NCBI RefSeq assembly: GCF_003402535.2
Contig: NZ_AP025172.1
Span: forward strand, 1,571,939 to 1,635,938
Length of the DNA: 64,000 nucleotides
Direction of reading: 5' to 3'
Source: Cupriavidus sp. P-10
Lineage (GTDB): Bacteria > Pseudomonadota > Gammaproteobacteria > Burkholderiales > Burkholderiaceae
Shown one piece after another: positions 24,252 to 33,500 of the stretch. The notes under the pieces were generated by a model that was given only the letters and a program-made list of their open reading frames with translations, was not told the DNA's origin and ran no database searches. Position 1 is the stretch's first letter; every line of letters begins with the position of its first letter. The position numbers and the translations under genes were made by a program.

Positions 24252-26933
24252 TCAGGCCTCCGCCGGCGGCAGGAAACGGAAGTCCAGGCCGCCCTGCGCG
24301 TCAAGCGAGAGATGCACGCCGCCGAACGGCTCGGCGATCGACATGCGCTCCAGCACCTGATGCGCGAGTTCCGGCAGCACCGACTGGGTCAGGATATGGT
24401 CGACATTGCGCGCGCCGCTGTCGACCTCGCTGCAGCGCTGCACGATGGCGCGCGCCAACGCATCGTCCCAGGTCAGGCGGGCGTTGTGGTTGCGCTCGAA
24501 GCGCTGCGCCATCCGGCCCAGCTTGAGGTCGACGATGGCGGTGATCTGCGCATCGCCCAGGTGGTAGTACGGCACCAGCACCATGCGCGCCAGGAAGGCC
24601 GGGCTGAAGCGCTGCAGCAGCGCCGGGCGCAGGCGCTCGACCAGTTCTTCCGGGGGCGGGCGCCGGCCGCCGTGCGAGGCTTCGGTGATGACGTCCTGGG
24701 CCGCGTTCGAGGTCAGCAGGATGACCGTGTTGCGGAAGTCGATCGGCACCCCTTCGCCGTCTTCCATCATGCCCTTGTCGAACACCTGGAAGAACAACTC
24801 CAGCACGTCGGGGTGCGCCTTCTCCATTTCGTCGAGCAGCACCACGCTATAGGGGCGCCGCCGTACCGCTTCGGTCAGCACGCCGCCACGCCCGTAGCCG
24901 ACATAGCCCGGCGGCGCGCCCTTGAGCCCCGACACGCTGTGCGCCTCCTGGAATTCCGACATGTTGACGGTAATCATGTTGCGCTCGCCGCCGTACAGCA
25001 GGTCGGCCAGCGCGCAGGCGGTCTCGGTCTTGCCAACGCCGCTCGGGCCAACCAGCAGGAACACGCCCACCGGCTTGCCGGGGTCGTCTAGGTCGGCGCG
25101 GAAGGTGCGGATGCGCCGCGCGATCGCGTCGAGCGCCTCGTCCTGGCCGACCACCCGCTCGGCCAGCTTGTCGTGCAGGTGGAGCACGGTGTGGAGCTCG
25201 TCGGCCAGCATGCGGCCCACCGGGATGCCGGTCCAGCTCGAGATGACCTCGGCCACCGCCGCCGAACTGACGCACACCGGCACCATCGGCTCGTCGCACT
25301 GCACCGCCTCCAGGCCCTTTTCAAGCCGCGTCAGGTTGGCGCTTAGCGATTCGGCGCTGTCGTCGCTGTCCTCCGCATCCGCGCCGGCTTCGCTATCCAC
25401 CTGGCCGGCCAGGTAAGCGGCAATCCTGCGCCGCCACGCCAGGATCTCGTCGACTACGCGCTTTTCCACCACCAGCTTGTCGGACAGGCGCGCATGCTGG
25501 CTGCGCGCCTCCTCGAGCTGTCGCGTGGCGGCGGCGATCTCGTCGGCGCGGCTGGCGCCGGTGGCCGCCTCGTGACGCAGGATGCGCAACTGGTTCTCGG
25601 TGTTTTCGATGGTGCGCCCAAGCGATTCAATCTCTGCCGGCACGCCGTTCTGCGCGATCGCCACGCGCGCGCAGGCGGTATCGAGCACGCTGATCGCCTT
25701 GTCCGGCAGCTGGCGTCCTGACACATAGCGGTGCGACAGCTTGACCGCATCGCGCACGGCATCGTCGAGGATCTCCACGCCATGGTGCGCTTCCAGCTTC
25801 TTCACCATGCCGCGCAGCATCTCCACAGCCACCGGCTCGCTAGGCTCCTCCACCTTCACGATCTGGAAGCGGCGCGCCAGTGCCGGGTCGCGCTCGATGT
25901 ACTTCTTGTACTCGGCCCAGGTGGTTGCGGCGATGGTGCGCAGCTCGCCGCGTGCCAGCGCCGGCTTGAGCAGGTTGGCGGCATCGCCCTGCCCTTCGCT
26001 GCCCCCCGCGCCGATCAGCTGGTGGGCCTCGTCGATGAACAGGATCACCGGCACCGGCGAGGCTGCGACCTCGGCGATCACCGACTTGAGCCGGTTCTCG
26101 AACTCGCCCTTGACGCCGGCGCCGGCCTGCAGCAGGGCCAGATCGAGCGAGCGCACCGAGACATTGCGCAGCGCCGGTGGCACGTCGCCGGCCACGATGC
26201 GCTGGGCAAAGCCTTCCACCACCGCGGTCTTGCCGACGCCGGCCTCGCCGGTCAGGATGGGGTTGTTCTGGCGGCGGCGCAGCAGTACGTCCACAAGCTG
26301 GCGGATTTCGCCGTCGCGCCCGCGCACCGGGTCGATCGCGCCTTCACGCGCCAGCGCCGTCAGGTCGATCGTGAATTGGTTCAGCGCGGACTTCTGTGCG
26401 CCGCCGGCGCTGGCCTGCGGCATCGCCGGCATGGCGCGTCCGGGGCCATCGGCCGGCACGCCGGCGCCGGCACCGAGCAGCGCGGGCAGCGCCTCGCGCA
26501 GCGCCGCGCGTGGGATTTTCAGCAGGGCCGGCGCCGATTCCAGCAGCAAGCCGCGCAGGCTTTCCACTTCAAGCAGCGCCAGCACCAGCGTGCCGGTGCG
26601 CACCTGCTGCTCGCCCAGCAGCATCGAGCTGAGCAGCCAGGCCTCCTGGAACAGCGGCGAGAAGTTAGGCGACAGCGCCGGGGTGCGGCCATTGCCGCGC
26701 TTGAAGCCGTCGATGGCCTTGTGCAGCTGCGCCAGCAGCGTCTCGCGCCCAATGCCGAAGTGCTCGAGGATGACGTGCAGGTCGCGCGCTTCGGCCTCCA
26801 GCAGTTGCACCAAGAGGTGCTCGACATCGACGTTGTAGTGGGTGTGGCGCACGCAGAGCTGCGCCGCGGCCTCCATCGCCTGGCGGCATTCCGGATTGAG
26901 CCGGCTCAGCAGTGTGCGGATATCGATGTCCAT
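24252..26933 (-). CDS. clpV: ClpV (TssH), T6SS sheath-recycling AAA+ ATPase
   Basis: 893 residues. The N-terminal Clp-N-like domain (residues 1-150) should bind contracted TssB/TssC. Two AAA+ domains follow, with Walker A motifs GEAGVGKT (about 229-236) and GPSGVGKTE (about 635), Walker B ILFIDEAH and LLDEMEKAH, and a central coiled segment between them. It disassembles contracted sheath for reuse. It lies 12 bp after tssG and 4 bp before vgrG. Confidence 0.95.
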   Translation of the reverse strand: MDIDIRTLLSRLNPECRQAMEAAAQLCVRHTHYNVDVEHLLVQLLEAEARDLHVILEHFGIGRETLLAQLHKAIDGFKRGNGRTPALSPNFSPLFQEAWLLSSMLLGEQQVRTGTLVLALLEVESLRGLLLESAPALLKIPRAALREALPALLGAGAGVPADGPGRAMPAMPQASAGGAQKSALNQFTIDLTALAREGAIDPVRGRDGEIRQLVDVLLRRRQNNPILTGEAGVGKTAVVEGFAQRIVAGDVPPALRNVSVRSLDLALLQAGAGVKGEFENRLKSVIAEVAASPVPVILFIDEAHQLIGAGGSEGQGDAANLLKPALARGELRTIAATTWAEYKKYIERDPALARRFQIVKVEEPSEPVAVEMLRGMVKKLEAHHGVEILDDAVRDAVKLSHRYVSGRQLPDKAISVLDTACARVAIAQNGVPAEIESLGRTIENTENQLRILRHEAATGASRADEIAAATRQLEEARSQHARLSDKLVVEKRVVDEILAWRRRIAAYLAGQVDSEAGADAEDSDDSAESLSANLTRLEKGLEAVQCDEPMVPVCVSSAAVAEVISSWTGIPVGRMLADELHTVLHLHDKLAERVVGQDEALDAIARRIRTFRADLDDPGKPVGVFLLVGPSGVGKTETACALADLLYGGERNMITVNMSEFQEAHSVSGLKGAPPGYVGYGRGGVLTEAVRRRPYSVVLLDEMEKAHPDVLELFFQVFDKGMMEDGEGVPIDFRNTVILLTSNAAQDVITEASHGGRRPPPEELVERLRPALLQRFSPAFLARMVLVPYYHLGDAQITAIVDLKLGRMAQRFERNHNARLTWDDALARAIVQRCSEVDSGARNVDHILTQSVLPELAHQVLERMSIAEPFGGVHLSLDAQGGLDFRFLPPAEA

Positions 26934-26945
26934 GCTTGTCTCGGA

Positions 26946-28034
26946 TCATGAAAGCGCGCTGGCGCCGGCAGCATCGGCGCAGGCACGCAGCGACAGCCGC
27001 ACCGGTGCGGGCTGCGCGGCAGCACCACCGGCCAGCCACGCAGTCCAGCCCAAGCGGGCGCCGCCGCCCAGGCGCGTGGCTGGCTGCTCGGCAACCTGCA
27101 GCGCGAGCTGCACGTCGAATGGTTGCGGCGCATGGCTGCGCACCAGCCATGCCACCAGGTCGTGATCGGGACCGCCGGGCAGCAGCGCTTCCAGCCGCCG
27201 CGCGTCCGGCACCTGCAGGTCCAGGCCAATGCCTGCGGCCTGGTCCCAGCACCGCCGGCCCAGCACCGCGCCGCCGCCCAGCTGCGTTCCCGGCGTGCCA
27301 CGCCCGGCCAGGCGGACCGAGTCGGTGCGCTCCACCGCCAGCCAGCCGCCGACGAACTGGCGGCCGCGCACCCGCAGCCCCAGCCGGTCGCCCAGCAGGG
27401 CCAGCAGCCCTTCCATCGAGCGCGGCGCGGCGCCCAGCAGGCCGGCGTGGCGCAGCCAGGGCGCTGCGCCGGCCGGACCGCGCAGGCCGGCACGCAGGCC
27501 CAGGTTGCTGAGCGCATCGAGGCAAGTGGCCAGCGTCGTGGTGGCAGGCGCCTGCGCGCCCAGCCCCGGCGCGTGCTTGGCGCGACCGCGATAGAGGAAG
27601 GACAGGAAGCGGTGATTGAAAATGTCGAGCAGCTCTGCCATGGCATGGTCGCGCGCCGCGCGCCGCTCCAGCAGCAGCTCGGTGTAAGGCAGCGGCAGCG
27701 GCCCATTCGCCCCCGCCAGCGACAGGGCCGGCGTGGTCAGCGTGTAGGGCGGCTGGCCGGCCCCGGGGGGCAGCGCATGGTCGGCATGGTCGCCATCGTG
27801 CGGTGCGCCGGCAGCCACCGATGCCACGTCGCGCGGCTGGAAGGCCAGCGAGACCAGCCCGCGCAGGCGCACGGCCTCGCCGCTGCCGTCGCCGTGGCCG
27901 AGCGGACGCGCACCGGGCGTGGCCCGCTCCAGCAGGCCGATGGCCTGGAACAGGTTGAACGCGGCGGGGTTGGCGGCGAGACGGTCGATCACAGCAGCGT
28001 CTGGCAGCCGGTCATCGGCTCCCATTGCTTCCAT
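26946..28034 (-). CDS. tssG: TssG, T6SS baseplate protein
   Basis: 362 residues. It contains NPAAFNLFQAIGLLER near the N-terminus, the conserved LLDIFNHRFLSFLYR region in the middle and a glycine-rich second half. The start at 28034 has GGAG about 8 bp upstream and lies inside the end of tssF (46-bp overlap); an internal ATG at 28025 is possible. TssG pairs with TssF and TssE in the baseplate wedge. Confidence 0.92.
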   Translation of the reverse strand: MEAMGADDRLPDAAVIDRLAANPAAFNLFQAIGLLERATPGARPLGHGDGSGEAVRLRGLVSLAFQPRDVASVAAGAPHDGDHADHALPPGAGQPPYTLTTPALSLAGANGPLPLPYTELLLERRAARDHAMAELLDIFNHRFLSFLYRGRAKHAPGLGAQAPATTTLATCLDALSNLGLRAGLRGPAGAAPWLRHAGLLGAAPRSMEGLLALLGDRLGLRVRGRQFVGGWLAVERTDSVRLAGRGTPGTQLGGGAVLGRRCWDQAAGIGLDLQVPDARRLEALLPGGPDHDLVAWLVRSHAPQPFDVQLALQVAEQPATRLGGGARLGWTAWLAGGAAAQPAPVRLSLRACADAAGASALS

Positions 28035-29749
28035 ATCTCGTCTCCGCGGCGCACCACCAGCCGCACAAAGGAATTGACCGAGGTGTACAACGCGAAGAAG
28101 CGCGCCAGCACGGCGCCCATCAACAGCGGCGATCCCCCGGCGAAGGCGTCGGCATCGAACTCGATGCCGATCTCGGTGCCGCGGCAGAAGCCGCGCCAGG
28201 CATCGCCGCCGATATGCGCGGTGACACCGCGCGACTGCACGCTGCGTATGCCACGGATCTGTTCCAGTTCGCGGCTGCCGTCGGCGGCGAACAGGCGCAG
28301 CATCTGCTGCACCTCGTGGCGGCCGGTGGCACCGCTGGACAGCGTGCCGTGATGCAGCGTCAGCAGCGACACCAGTCGCCACAGCGATTCGCCGCCCAGC
28401 GGAGGATTGCGCTGAACCGTCGGCTCGTACAGGCAGCGCACGCGCGCGTTCTGCGAGACGTTCTCCACCAGCATGCGCGCCCCCACCGGCACCTGCTCGG
28501 CCAGGCGCCGGTTGGTGCACAGCACGTTGGCGTAGGCGACCGGCGCTGCCGGCTGGCCGGAGGCCTTGCCCGCATCGACAAAGGTCAGGTAGGTGTCGGT
28601 GCCGGACAGGCCGGGCCGCAGGGTCGCCTCGCGGCGGGTCCACCAGTACACCCCGTCGGCGGCCGCGTCGCCGCTGGCCGCGGCAACCGGTGGCACCGCC
28701 TGGGTGCGATCGCTGGCCGGGTCGGACAGCACCACCGAGCTGACCGAATGGATCTCGGTGGCGGCCTCGCGCCGCTGGTCCGCCACCAGCCGGTACTCGT
28801 AGTGACGCTGGTCGAGCACGATCGGCTCACTGGTCTGCGAGAACAGGTTGATGGCCGGCACGCAGCCGAGGCGGAAATTGCCGGCGCCGATGCGCGCCAT
28901 GCCGCGCGGCATGCGCGCCAGGCGCAGCACGATATCGCAGCGCGTGCCGCGCCCAAGCCGGCCCGCGGGCAGCGCCAGGTCGAAGAAGTGGAACTTGCGC
29001 GGAAAGGCGAAGTACTCCTGCATCAACCCATAAGCCGGTTGCGCATTGGGCGGCTGCGGCAGCACCGCCTCGTCCGCACCGTAGCCGACCTCGCGCCAGG
29101 CCGAAGCCGGCAGCAGCGAGGCCTCACCGTCGCACGGCTCGATGCGCACGCTGGCCACCCCGCTCACCAGCAGTTCGTAGAGCGGCATCGTCACCATCCA
29201 GTCGCCGTGCAGGTGCAGGCGCAGCGTGGTGAGCTCCAGCTCGGAGAAGTCGACGCCGTCGGCACAGGCCAGCGTCAGGCGCAGGGTATGGTCCTGGTCG
29301 AGCCGGGCCTGCTCGACCGTCAGCGGCCACAGCGTGGTTTCCCAGCTGGTGCGGAAGCGGCAGGTCTCACCGTCCTCGGTACGGGCCTGCAGCCCGGTAT
29401 GGCGCGGTACCCGGTAGCCCGCGGTGACCTTGCCCTGGCTGGGGTCGAGCGCGAACTGCACCACGGTCATCGAGGGCAGCGGCTGCACCAGAGCCGGGCA
29501 GACGTTCTCCAGCAGGGACGATGCGACCTGCGGAAAGGACTGGTCGAGATCGCGGTGCACGCGCGCGGCCAGGAAGGCCGTCGCCTCGATCAGGCGTTCG
29601 GTATGCGGATCCAGCGATTCGGTGCCGTGCAGCGCCAGGCGCGACGCCACCTTGGGATAGCGTTCGGCGAAGGCCGCGCCCTGCGTGCGCAGATAGGACA
29701 GCTCCTGCTTGTAGTAGTGCAGGATGTCGCCTTCGCCCGGCTCAGCCAT
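27989..29749 (-). CDS. tssF: TssF, T6SS baseplate protein
   Basis: 586 residues. The start, ILHYYKQELSYLRTQGAAFAERYPKVASRLAL, is the standard TssF signature, followed by DPHTERLIEATAFLAARVH. It ends overlapping tssG. It forms two copies per wedge with TssG and TssE. The ATG at 29749 overlaps the tssE stop by 8 bp. Confidence 0.95.
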   Translation of the reverse strand: MAEPGEGDILHYYKQELSYLRTQGAAFAERYPKVASRLALHGTESLDPHTERLIEATAFLAARVHRDLDQSFPQVASSLLENVCPALVQPLPSMTVVQFALDPSQGKVTAGYRVPRHTGLQARTEDGETCRFRTSWETTLWPLTVEQARLDQDHTLRLTLACADGVDFSELELTTLRLHLHGDWMVTMPLYELLVSGVASVRIEPCDGEASLLPASAWREVGYGADEAVLPQPPNAQPAYGLMQEYFAFPRKFHFFDLALPAGRLGRGTRCDIVLRLARMPRGMARIGAGNFRLGCVPAINLFSQTSEPIVLDQRHYEYRLVADQRREAATEIHSVSSVVLSDPASDRTQAVPPVAAASGDAAADGVYWWTRREATLRPGLSGTDTYLTFVDAGKASGQPAAPVAYANVLCTNRRLAEQVPVGARMLVENVSQNARVRCLYEPTVQRNPPLGGESLWRLVSLLTLHHGTLSSGATGRHEVQQMLRLFAADGSRELEQIRGIRSVQSRGVTAHIGGDAWRGFCRGTEIGIEFDADAFAGGSPLLMGAVLARFFALYTSVNSFVRLVVRRGDEIWKQWEPMTGCQTLL

Positions 29750-30209
29750 GATCGGTCCCGCGCAGCGTGGCCGTCTCGTCGCCTGCGGCCAGCTCGAACG
29801 AAACCCGCTCGGGCGCCTGGCCAAGACAAAGCTCACCGTCGATCAGCAGGACCGGCTGGGTCAACGCGGAGTTCAAAGGGGTACCCACAAACTCTACATT
29901 CACGTTGCGCAGCCGCGGCTCGAACAAGGTCACGGCATGCCGCACCAGCGCGGCGATCAATGCGCGGTCCGGGCCAGACTGCAGGGAACGCGAAGAGCAG
30001 TCGGGCAGGCCGTAGTCAAGCACCGTGCCCTCGCTGGCGAGGAAAGCCTCGGCAGACAGGCGCGAGCGCGTATTGAGCAGGCGTCCCAGTTCGCGCGCCA
30101 CCGATTGGCGCAACTGTGCCCCGTCGAGCAGGTGCGCCGACGGCTCGGTGCCGCCGGACGCCAGCCGCTCGAACAGGGGCACGGGTGCGCCGCTGATGAT
30201 CGTCGCCAT
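29742..30209 (-). CDS. tssE: TssE, T6SS gp25-like baseplate protein
   Basis: 155 residues of the gp25/lysozyme-like wedge family: LFERLASG at the start, SVARELGRLLNTRSRL and VLDYGLPD in the middle, and LFEPRLRNVNVEFVG towards the end. It connects the baseplate to the first sheath ring. It lies between hcp and tssF. Confidence 0.92.
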   Translation of the reverse strand: MATIISGAPVPLFERLASGGTEPSAHLLDGAQLRQSVARELGRLLNTRSRLSAEAFLASEGTVLDYGLPDCSSRSLQSGPDRALIAALVRHAVTLFEPRLRNVNVEFVGTPLNSALTQPVLLIDGELCLGQAPERVSFELAAGDETATLRGTDHG

Positions 30210-30250
30210 GGGATCGCCTCGGGCTCAGGTCCGCCAGGCAGGCCTGCCGC

Positions 30251-30733
30251 TCAGGAAACGGCCTTGTTGGTGGCCAGGTCCCAGCCGAAAGCGGCCGTGC
30301 CCTGCTTCTTCGAGTCCGAACCCTGCTTGGTGTACTCGACCTTGATCTCGGTGAAGTCCAGGCAGAAGGTGTCCACCGCATCGCTGCCGCCACCGCCGGT
30401 GTTGATGTTGCTGACCATGGTGTTCTTCAGCGTGTAGGTCATCAGCGGCATGAACGTGTCGCCCTCGTTGCGGCCCATCAGCAGCTTGACCACGCCAAGG
30501 TCCTTGCCGCCGGCGCAGGCGCCATACAGGCCCGGGGTGGCCTGGTCGGTCATCTTGCTGAGGGTGATGTTCTGGAAGTCCGGGCGACCCATGGTGCGCT
30601 CGGAATTGGCGACATCCCGGTTCATGTGCATCGACACACCGTTGCTGAAAGACATGATCTGGATCTTGTCTTCGTGGCCGGTGATCTTGGTGTTGCCCTT
30701 GATATCAGTGATCTCGAGGATGATGGTGTCCAT
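30251..30733 (-). CDS. hcp: Hcp (TssD), T6SS inner tube protein
   Basis: 160 residues, normal for Hcp. It has MDTIILEITDIKGNTKITGHEDKIQI-type start and ends as the Hcp1 beta-barrel (LDFTEIKVEYTKQ). It forms hexameric rings that stack into the tube expelled on contraction. It is separated from tssC by a 100-bp gap with a strong hairpin, which may set its own mRNA level. No C-terminal effector domain. Confidence 0.95.
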   Translation of the reverse strand: MDTIILEITDIKGNTKITGHEDKIQIMSFSNGVSMHMNRDVANSERTMGRPDFQNITLSKMTDQATPGLYGACAGGKDLGVVKLLMGRNEGDTFMPLMTYTLKNTMVSNINTGGGGSDAVDTFCLDFTEIKVEYTKQGSDSKKQGTAAFGWDLATNKAVS

Positions 30734-30780
30734 GGCTTGTTTGGCTCCGGAGAAACTCGGGTAGGTTCAGCAGGCTGGCT

Positions 30781-30820
30781 GCGGTGCAAGGCGGCGGCAG
30801 CGCCGCCAGCCTTGCACCGC
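30781..30820 (-). other. Strong intercistronic hairpin between tssC and hcp
   Basis: GCGGTGCAAGG (30781-30791) pairs exactly with CCTTGCACCGC (30810-30820), and inside it GGCGGC (30793-30798) pairs with GCCGCC (30802-30807) around a 3-nt loop. No T-run follows, so it is more likely an mRNA-processing or stability structure (or partial attenuator) than a full terminator. Its position directly upstream of hcp suggests separate control of the abundant tube protein. Confidence 0.7.
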
Positions 30821-30833
30821 GCGGCGGTGTCGA

Positions 30834-32339
30834 TCAGGCGGCTGCGGCCGGCAATTCGGCCACCAGGCGCATCGATGCGGTCAGCTCTTCCATCTGGAAG
30901 TGCGGCTTCAGGAAGCAGGTCGCACGATAGGCGCCCGGCTTGCCGGGCACTTCCGTCACATCGACCCGCGCCTCGCTCAGCGGGAAGCGCGCCTTGGCCT
31001 CCTGCGACGCGGACGGGTTGATCAGCACGTAGTCGGCGATCCAGTTGTTGAGGAAGTTCTCCACGTCGGCGCGGTTCTGGAAACTGCCCACCTTGTCGCG
31101 CATGATCACCTTCAGGTAATGCGCGAAGCGCGAGGCCGCCAGCACGTACGGCAGGCGTGCCGACAGCTGCGCGTTGGCATTGGCCGTGTCCTTGTTGTAG
31201 ACCTTGGGCTTGTTGGCGGTCTGGCTGCCGAAGAAGGTGGCGCTGTTGGAGCCCTTGGCGTTGACGATGGCGATGAAGCCGAGGTCGTTGAGCTCCTTCT
31301 CGCGACGGTCGGTGATGGTCACCTCGGTCGGGCACTTGAGCACCACGTCGCCTTCGTCGGTCTTGTAGGCGTGGGCGACCAGGCCGTCCACCTTGCCGCC
31401 GCCTTCCACGCCGCGGATCGCGGTGGCCCAGCCATAGCGCGCGAAGGCGCCGGTGATGCGCAGGCCGAGCTGGTAGGCCGAGTTGGCCCACAGGTACTTG
31501 CCGTGATCGGTGCCGTCGACGTCTTCCTCGAAGTTGAAGCTCTCGACCGGGTTGGTGCTGGCGCCGTACGGCAGGCGTGCCGCGTAGGACGGCAGCACCA
31601 GCGACACATAGCGCGAATCCTCCGACTCGCGGAAGGAGCGCCAGGCGGCCAGCTCGGCGCTCTCGAAGATCTTCGAGAGGTCGCGCGCCACGCCCAGGTC
31701 GGTGAAGGTCTTGAGGTCGAACAGGCTCGGCGCGGCCGAGGCGATGAAGGGCGCGTGGGCGGCTGCGGCCACCTTCGACACACGCTCCAGCAGCGCCAGG
31801 TCCTGCGGATGGCGGCCAAAGCTGTAGTCGCCGATCAGCACCGTGTAGGGATAGCCGCCGAAGGTTCCGTACTCCTCTTCGTAAACCTTCTTGAACAGCA
31901 CGCTCATGTCGTGGTCGACCGCCGACTCCAGGTCCTTCAGCAAGTCACGCTTGCTGACGTTGAGCAGGCGCAGCTTCAGGTTCTGGCCGGTCTCGGTGCC
32001 GTACACCATGTCATGCAGGCCGGTCCACGACGCTTCCAGCGCCTGGAAGTCCGGGTCGTGCATGATCGCGTTGAGCTGGTCGGAGATCAGCTGGTCGATC
32101 TCGGCCACGCGCTCGTTGATGGTCGCCACCAGGCTCTTGTCGGGGCTGGTGCGCATGCCTTCGTCGAGAATCTGCGAGGCCAGCTGGCCGATCAGCTTCT
32201 TCGCGTAGACGCTCTGCGACGGCTCCACGGCCATGTTGCCTTCCTGAACGATACGCTCGAGCAGGGTCAGTTCGGTTGCGCCGGCGGCGGCGGCCGCCTT
32301 CGATTCGGTCGCCGCTTCGGCGATAGGATTGCTTGCCAT
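30834..32339 (-). CDS. tssC: TssC, T6SS large sheath protein
   Basis: 501 residues. Signatures LLERIVQEGNMAVEPSQSVYAKKLIG at the N-terminus, then FQALEASWTGLHDMVYGTETG, FKKVYEEEYGTFGGYPYTVLIGDY in the middle and SFQNRADVENFLNNWI later (each only partly quoted here). It makes the contractile sheath with TssB. The ATG at 32339 has GAGGG upstream at suitable spacing; a GTG three codons earlier is less likely. Confidence 0.95.
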   Translation of the reverse strand: MASNPIAEAATESKAAAAAGATELTLLERIVQEGNMAVEPSQSVYAKKLIGQLASQILDEGMRTSPDKSLVATINERVAEIDQLISDQLNAIMHDPDFQALEASWTGLHDMVYGTETGQNLKLRLLNVSKRDLLKDLESAVDHDMSVLFKKVYEEEYGTFGGYPYTVLIGDYSFGRHPQDLALLERVSKVAAAAHAPFIASAAPSLFDLKTFTDLGVARDLSKIFESAELAAWRSFRESEDSRYVSLVLPSYAARLPYGASTNPVESFNFEEDVDGTDHGKYLWANSAYQLGLRITGAFARYGWATAIRGVEGGGKVDGLVAHAYKTDEGDVVLKCPTEVTITDRREKELNDLGFIAIVNAKGSNSATFFGSQTANKPKVYNKDTANANAQLSARLPYVLAASRFAHYLKVIMRDKVGSFQNRADVENFLNNWIADYVLINPSASQEAKARFPLSEARVDVTEVPGKPGAYRATCFLKPHFQMEELTASMRLVAELPAAAA

Positions 32340-32382
32340 CTGGATCACCCTCAGGGAATTCGTTGCTTCCTATGCTTCGGAC

Positions 32383-32931
32383 TTAGCTGGCGTCGGCCGG
32401 CGTTTGAGCGGCTTCCTCACTCGCTGCGGCCGGCTGGCCGGCGTCGGCTTCGCTGCGCACCTGCTTCAGCTCATCGGCATCGCGCACGATGCGTTCGAGC
32501 AGCGAGTCGAGCTCGTCGTTGCCGTCGAGCTTGCCCAGCAGGTCGCGCAGTTGCTGGCGCGCCTCGAGCAGCTTGGCCAGGCGCGGGATCTGCCCCACCA
32601 GGCTTTCCGGATGGAAGTCGCTGAACTTCTCGAAGTTCAGTTCGACCTTCAGGTTGGACTGCCCGTCCTTCATGGTGTCGGGCACCGACAGTTCCAGGCG
32701 CGGCGCGATCTTGCCCATGATCTCGTCGAAGTTGTCGCGATCGACCTCGACGAAGCGGCGCTCTTTCAGCTTGGGCAGCGGCTCAGCGGGATGGCCCGAC
32801 AGGTCGGCCAGGAGGCCGACCACCATGGGCAATTCACGCTTCTCGATGGCATCACCAACTTCGACGTCATACGAGATCTGGACACGGGGCGGGCGATTGC
32901 GCCCGACCCACTTCTGCAGGCTATTGGACAT
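32383..32931 (-). CDS. tssB: TssB, T6SS small sheath protein, first gene of the T6SS operon
   Basis: 182 residues. It starts at MSNSLQKWVGRNRPPRVQI with GGAGAG upstream. The body carries RELPMVVGLLADLSGH and NLKVELNFEKFSDFHPE, all typical of TssB/VipA. The C-terminal Ala/Ser/Glu tail is likely flexible. It is the promoter-proximal gene of an approximately 25.5-kb collinear block reaching to 7381. Confidence 0.95.
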   Translation of the reverse strand: MSNSLQKWVGRNRPPRVQISYDVEVGDAIEKRELPMVVGLLADLSGHPAEPLPKLKERRFVEVDRDNFDEIMGKIAPRLELSVPDTMKDGQSNLKVELNFEKFSDFHPESLVGQIPRLAKLLEARQQLRDLLGKLDGNDELDSLLERIVRDADELKQVRSEADAGQPAAASEEAAQTPADAS

Positions 32932-33500
32932 GGAACTCTCCGGAAGGACTTGAATGCGTCCGAACAATCATCGAATTCGCACAAATATCGTGCGCACGGC
33001 AAAGCCCCCCGGCGAAGACGAAATAATCGTCCCACTGCCGAGGTCGAAGACGGCCTACGCCGCATCAGCCGCAAGGCAAGCCTTTTTTGGCAATCTCTGT
33101 GTTTTAGCTACCCGTTCCTATCGGGACTTCGTGCACAGGCAGCGGGCGCTGCCAGCTCGTTCGCCCCGTCAGGCTCTCTTTTTGTCCCGGAACGTGTTGT
33201 GTCAGAAACAACACGACACACCCGGGAAAACCCCTACTTCCGCGCTTTTGACCCCTAAATCTTTGTGTTTCTGTTGGTTGCGCAACGGAAGTCAGGCGAA
33301 ATTTACGCTGTGCCACTTGGACACGACAATACCTGTAATCCGGTATTTTCAGTCGATCGCGCAAAGTTGCCGGGAACGTGGCAGGTTGATGACATCCAAA
33401 TACCCAATTTTGGGTATTCTAAGAGCGATGCAACTGTGTCAATTTGCTGGCCGCGGCGTGGACAGCAAAGTATGGTTCGCCCGGTAACCCTCATTTCCAC
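32932..33500. promoter_or_regulatory. Divergent control region between tssB and the response regulator gene
   Basis: 570 bp without a convincing gene. It must hold the promoter of the T6SS operon (minus strand) and of the regulator (plus strand). Two inverted repeats stand out: CGTGTTGT and ACAACACG with a 7-bp spacer (33193-33215), and AATACCCAA and TTGGGTATT with a 2-bp spacer (33399-33418). The second lies about 80 bp upstream of the regulator ATG. No convincing sigma-54 site was found by eye on either strand. Confidence 0.6.

Noticed and set aside
32329..33258. Plus-strand gene overlapping the tssB coding region and its upstream region
   Set aside because: Most of it is antisense to tssB; no family motif and no ribosome site.
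33361..33390. Sigma-54 promoter for the T6SS operon or its regulator (GCAA ... CGTGGCA)
   Set aside because: The spacing between the two elements is far too long for -24/-12 recognition.
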